NCBI RefSeq assembly: GCF_001602625.1
Contig: NZ_LECR01000086.1
Location: 44,080-53,989 of the forward strand
Reading direction: 5' to 3'
Length of the DNA: 9,910 nt
DNA from: Sodalis-like endosymbiont of Proechinophthirus fluctus
GTDB taxonomy: Bacteria; Pseudomonadota; Gammaproteobacteria; Enterobacterales; Enterobacteriaceae
Part shown: positions 7,593-9,910 of the stretch, piece by piece
Position numbering within the stretch: position 1 is the stretch's first letter
Layout of the letters: each line of letters opens with the position of its first letter
Program-made: the position numbers and the translations under genes
Notes under the pieces: generated by a model
What the model was told of the DNA's origin: nothing
Seen by the model: only the letters and a program-made list of their open reading frames with translations
Databases searched by the model: none

Positions 7593-7621
7593 TTGCGGTG
7601 ATATTTTTATAGTGGTATTAT
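7593..7621 (+). promoter_or_regulatory. candidate yoaH promoter
   Basis: TTGCGG (7593-7598) and TATTAT (7616-7621) are exactly 17 bases apart, a sigma-70-like pair with a good -10 and a fair -35. It faces yoaH, about 85 bases before the ATG, and overlaps the divergent region that also serves pabB, so the two transcripts would cross each other's promoter. Confidence 0.4.
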
Positions 7622-7627
7622 GGCGTG

Positions 7628-7657
7628 ATCTTAGCATACATCCTCGCCATAACGTAA
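7628..7657 (-). promoter_or_regulatory. candidate pabB promoter, extended -10
   Basis: On the minus strand TAAGAT (7633-7628) is preceded by TG and one base, forming an extended -10. TTACGT (7657-7652) lies 18 bases upstream as a possible -35. It is about 85 bases upstream of the pabB start, inside the only spacer available to it. Called by eye. Confidence 0.4.
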
Positions 7658-7706
7658 CCGGCAGCGTCATGAGATGACCGACTATTGACGTCACCGAGAG
7701 AAACCG

Positions 7707-7943
7707 ATGTTAAAAGATATGCCTGCGTTAGCGTTAATCCACGAATAGCAGAAACAGGCCATCGAGCGTATTAAGGCGTTAATGACCAAGGGGATGGATA
7801 GCGGCAAATCCATTGCGCTGGTGGCGTGCGAACTGCGCGCCGGCTACACCAGTGAAAGGGTCACCCTTTTCTGGGAGGATGAGGAGGAAACCGAGGACCA
7901 TGAAGCCCCAGCGGGCCTTCCCAGAGGCAGATCCTTACGATAG
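7707..7943 (+). pseudogene. yoaH: yoaH pseudogene, small UPF0181 protein
   Basis: YoaH is a small conserved protein (59 residues in E. coli) of unknown function lying divergently from pabB. ATG at 7707, preceded by GAGAAA, gives MLKDMPALALIHE. TAG at 7746-7748 stands where the family has Gln. The frame then stays open through QKQAIERIKALMTKGMDSGKS, the family's ERIQELMAQGMSSGQA region, then IALVACELRAGYTSERV and an acidic WEDEEETED tail, ending at TAG 7941-7943. The single CAG-to-TAG type change is the only visible lesion, and the tail is about 12 residues longer than in E. coli. A shorter product from the internal ATG at about 7782 is possible but would lack the first part of the helix. I call it a pseudogene, recently disabled. 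Confidence 0.82.
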
Positions 7944-7985
7944 CAACCAAAGGTGACGACTGGGAGCAGGGTGGCCTGCCCTTCC

Positions 7986-8352
7986 TTAAATGCAGCCCAT
8001 TGATAATTTTGATTTTAAATTTGTAGCGCGGATTAATCAGGTTCGCCTGAACTGTATAGCGTACCGCCGCGCTGCCGGCTTCTTACCCAGTTATCTCATG
8101 CCGCATTCATCGCGGCGAAATTTGCAGCGTTAGCGTTAGGCAGGAAAATAGTCGCATCTAGCAGGTGGCGCTTATCGGTGTTGCAGCGCGCCAGAATGGC
8201 ATTGATAGCAGTGAGCGCACTGACAGTCTAGCCAGTGATGTCTGCGTCAAGCACGGCATCAGCCGCCGCGCTGGTGTAGTAAGTAGAGAGTCTGATGATG
8301 AATCACCGCGTCTTGACATACGGGCGCCAGCATTAATACGCTGGAGGGTTAT
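7986..8352 (-). pseudogene. yoaB: yoaB pseudogene, RidA-family protein
   Basis: Remnant of YoaB, a RidA/YjgF-family protein (114 residues), whose family acts as an enamine/imine deaminase. The start position holds ATA at 8352-8350, after AAAGGAA at normal spacing, where ATG is expected. TLQRINAGAR follows. Frame changes lead to STYYTSAAADAVLDADITG, a TAG, then TVSALTAINAIL and LLDATIFLPNANAANFAAMN, matching the family's LDATIFL...FAAMNKAWD. A TGA stands in the next helix. After one more shift AVRYTVQANLINPRYKFKIKI closes the protein with the conserved Arg of the RidA site. The TAA at about 7988-7986 marks a plausible end. It lies between and opposite to yoaH and yoaA, as in E. coli. Confidence 0.9.
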
Positions 8353-8464
8353 TGTATTTCCTTTCAGTGGTTAGTGAAAGCAGCAGAATACCATATACCA
8401 TACCGTCACGGAAAGCCCAGCGCACCCGGCAGCAGTAGCGAAAAACGTTTGCGTGGGAGATAGT

Positions 8465-9726
8465 GTGACAGACGATTTTACGCCCCAGAGTTTGCTGGCG
8501 AAAGCCCTGAGCGGTTTCAAGCCGCGGGAATCCCAGCGCCTGATGGCAGATGCTATTCGCGACGCCATCAGCGCGCAACAACCTCTGGTAACAACCTCTG
8601 ATGGTGGGTAAGTACTGCACCGACAAGACCTGCTCTTATCTTATTCCGGCCATTTTCTCCTATAACAATTTGATCTGTAAGAAGTTACAGGATAAACTCT
8701 ACTTCCGGGATCTGCCACGTATCGCGCAGGCCCTGTCCTAACGCGGACAACTGGACTTATTGAAAGGGCGCGCCAACTATTATCTGTGCCTGGAACGCAT
8801 AGCGCAGCACGCGGCGGCAGGGGGGTGCACTGCCGCCGGAGAGGCTCGACGCGCTGAGTCATGGGTGCACCGCCTGGGCATCGTAAACCGAGGATGAGGG
8901 GGATATCGCCGATGTGGCGGTATCACAGAAGGTAGCCCTATCTGTCCGCTGGTGACCAGCATTAACGATAACTATCTCGGCAGCAATTGTCCTGAGTATA
9001 AAGAGTGCCTTGTGGTTAAAGCGCGCAGCTGGGCTATGGATGCTGATGTGGTGGTCAGCCATCATCTTTATCCTGGCGGATATGATGGTGAAAGAAAGCG
9101 GTTTCGGCGAACTTGTATCCCCGCTGCGACATGATGGTTTTTGACGAAGCGCATCAACTGCCAGATATCGCGGCCAATATTTCGGCCAGCAGCTTACTAG
9201 CCGCTGCATACTGGATCTGGCACGCGATATGACTTTGACTTACTGCACCGATATCCTCGACATGGCGCAGTTGCTAAAGAGCGCTGACCAGCTCTCGTTT
9301 CGCGTCCAGGATTTTCGCCTGACGTTGGGTAAACCGGGGCTTCTCAGTATAATCTACGCGACGCTCTGATACAGCCGATGGTACAGCGCGCTTGGTGCTG
9401 CTGAATGATGCGCTGGAGTTATATCATGACGTGGCAAAATTGGCGCTCAGCCGCTTGGCGCTGCTGAAGGCGCGCATTGAGGATTGCCAGTTGCGCGGCG
9501 GCGATCCGTTTGCCGACGTGCAGATCCCCGAGGCAGTTATCGCCCTGAAGCAGGGGTAGGCAGGCTTATACACGACAGCGATGACCGTGGTGTACTTATC
9601 ATTTGCGATCATCGGATGGTTTCACCTCCACCCCAACCCCCATGGCAAAATTTTCTACAAAGTATTCCGCCGACGCGCTGCACGCGATCGCTAGAGCGTA
9701 CAATCGCCTTTCTGACCGGCGACTGA
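8465..9726 (+). pseudogene. yoaA: yoaA pseudogene, XPD/DinG-type helicase with internal deletion
   Basis: Remnant of YoaA, an iron-sulfur DNA helicase of the DinG/XPD family (about 636 residues) that in E. coli works with HolC in DNA repair. GTG at 8465, with GGGAGA four bases upstream, gives TDDFTPQSLLAKALSGFKPRE. A 13-bp duplication disrupts the Walker A region (GTGTGKT degraded). KLQDKLYFRDLP, LLKGRANYYLCLERI, PLVTSINDNYLGSNCPEYKE, MDADVVVSHH and the DEAH box (VFDEAHQLPDIAA near 9130) are readable in changing frames. In the cluster region one expected Cys reads Tyr. DVAKLALSRLALL at 9430-9466 then runs in frame straight into KARIEDCQLRGGDPF, so about 220 residues are missing. GVGRLIHDSDDRGVLIICDH is one frame away. 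TGA at 9724-9726 ends the gene. Confidence 0.93.
8578..8603. repeat. 13-bp imperfect tandem duplication at the yoaA Walker A site
   Basis: ACAACCTCTGGTA (8578-8590) is followed directly by ACAACCTCTGATG (8591-8603), identical over the first ten bases. The 13-base gain shifts the yoaA frame just before the ATP-binding loop. Confidence 0.85.
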
Positions 9727-9753
9727 GCGCCGTATCCCTTGTAGAAATAGGTG

Positions 9754-9762
9754 TGTTATGAT
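9754..9762 (+). promoter_or_regulatory. candidate tsaB promoter, extended -10
   Basis: TGTTATGAT forms an extended -10 (TG, one base, TATGAT) about 50 bases upstream of tsaB. No convincing -35 is seen, which is tolerated by extended -10 promoters. Since the upstream yoaA is broken, tsaB may depend on a promoter here. A 7-bp tandem repeat CCGTTAC (9769-9775, 9776-9782) lies in the presumed leader. Confidence 0.35.
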
Positions 9763-9812
9763 AAGCGCCCGTTACCCGTTACAGTTCTTATTATTTCCGA
9801 CTGAGGTTTGGC

Positions 9813-9910
9813 ATGTCTACCCGCATTTTAGCTCTTGATACCGCGACCGAAGCCTGTTCTGCCGCGCTGATGCTCGACGACGAACTGTTGCTGGAGCGCT
9901 TCGCCGTTAC
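9813..9910 (+). CDS. tsaB: tRNA t6A synthesis protein TsaB, partial
   Basis: First 32 codons of TsaB (YeaZ), the ASKHA-fold partner of TsaD in making threonylcarbamoyladenosine (t6A) at position 37 of ANN-decoding tRNAs, together with TsaC and TsaE. The visible part, ILALDTATEACSAAL, is the family's N-terminal strand-loop (E. coli ILAIDTATEACSVAL). The start ATG has GAGG at 9803-9806, six bases upstream, and the protein has two more residues (Ser-Thr) than E. coli before ILA. No lesion appears before the window end, which cuts the gene. The essential role of t6A in most bacteria explains why it stays open beside decayed neighbours. Confidence 0.95.
   Translation, partial: MSTRILALDTATEACSAALMLDDELLLERFAV

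Noticed and set aside
8859..9209. 116-codon minus-strand frame
   Set aside because: Antisense to yoaA coding that is readable through the Cys-rich region and the DEAH box.
1..9910. CRISPR array, tRNA, rRNA, prophage or transposon
   Set aside because: No spaced direct repeats, cloverleaf, rRNA-like stretch, integrase or transposase motif was seen; gene order matches the ordinary enterobacterial backbone.

Overview
The window looks like a chromosomal segment from a degenerating insect symbiont of the Enterobacterales, most likely a Sodalis-type lineage. The organism name is inference. The evidence is gene content and order: read from right to left it follows the familiar Escherichia coli order tsaB - yoaA - yoaB - yoaH - pabB - nudL - sdaA - (pdeD) - yoaE - manX(YZ) - yobD - mntP. 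Almost every gene is still recognisable by translation but is broken by stops, frameshifts, small tandem duplications and internal deletions. No insertion sequence, phage gene, tRNA, rRNA or CRISPR array was seen.

Layout. Positions 1-750 hold a decayed mntP (manganese exporter, minus strand) with the remains of a yybP-ykoY-type Mn riboswitch upstream. Positions 920-2239 hold yobD and manX remnants (minus strand), joined almost directly because the manX 3' end, manY and manZ have been deleted. Positions 2582-3990 hold a heavily frameshifted yoaE (TerC plus CBS protein, plus strand). Positions 4077-5291 hold an sdaA (L-serine dehydratase) remnant (minus strand) with an internal deletion. Positions 5602-6185 hold a nudL (Nudix hydrolase) remnant (minus strand), overlapping the end of pabB.

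pabB at 6182-7543 (minus strand) is the only complete intact gene: 453 codons with all the motifs of aminodeoxychorismate synthase component I. A short divergent promoter region separates it from yoaH (plus strand, one in-frame stop). Next come a yoaB (RidA-family) remnant (minus strand, 7986-8352), a yoaA helicase remnant (plus strand, 8465-9726) with a large in-frame deletion, and the intact first 32 codons of tsaB (plus strand, 9813 to the window end).

Taken together, folate precursor synthesis (pabB) and the t6A tRNA modification gene (tsaB) are kept open. Mannose uptake, Mn export, serine catabolism, a Nudix hydrolase, a membrane CBS protein and a repair helicase are lost. I found no previously undescribed gene system. 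What is worth attention is the detailed record of how genes break: four small tandem duplications, a perfect short inverted repeat, two ATG-to-ATA starts and three sizeable deletions.
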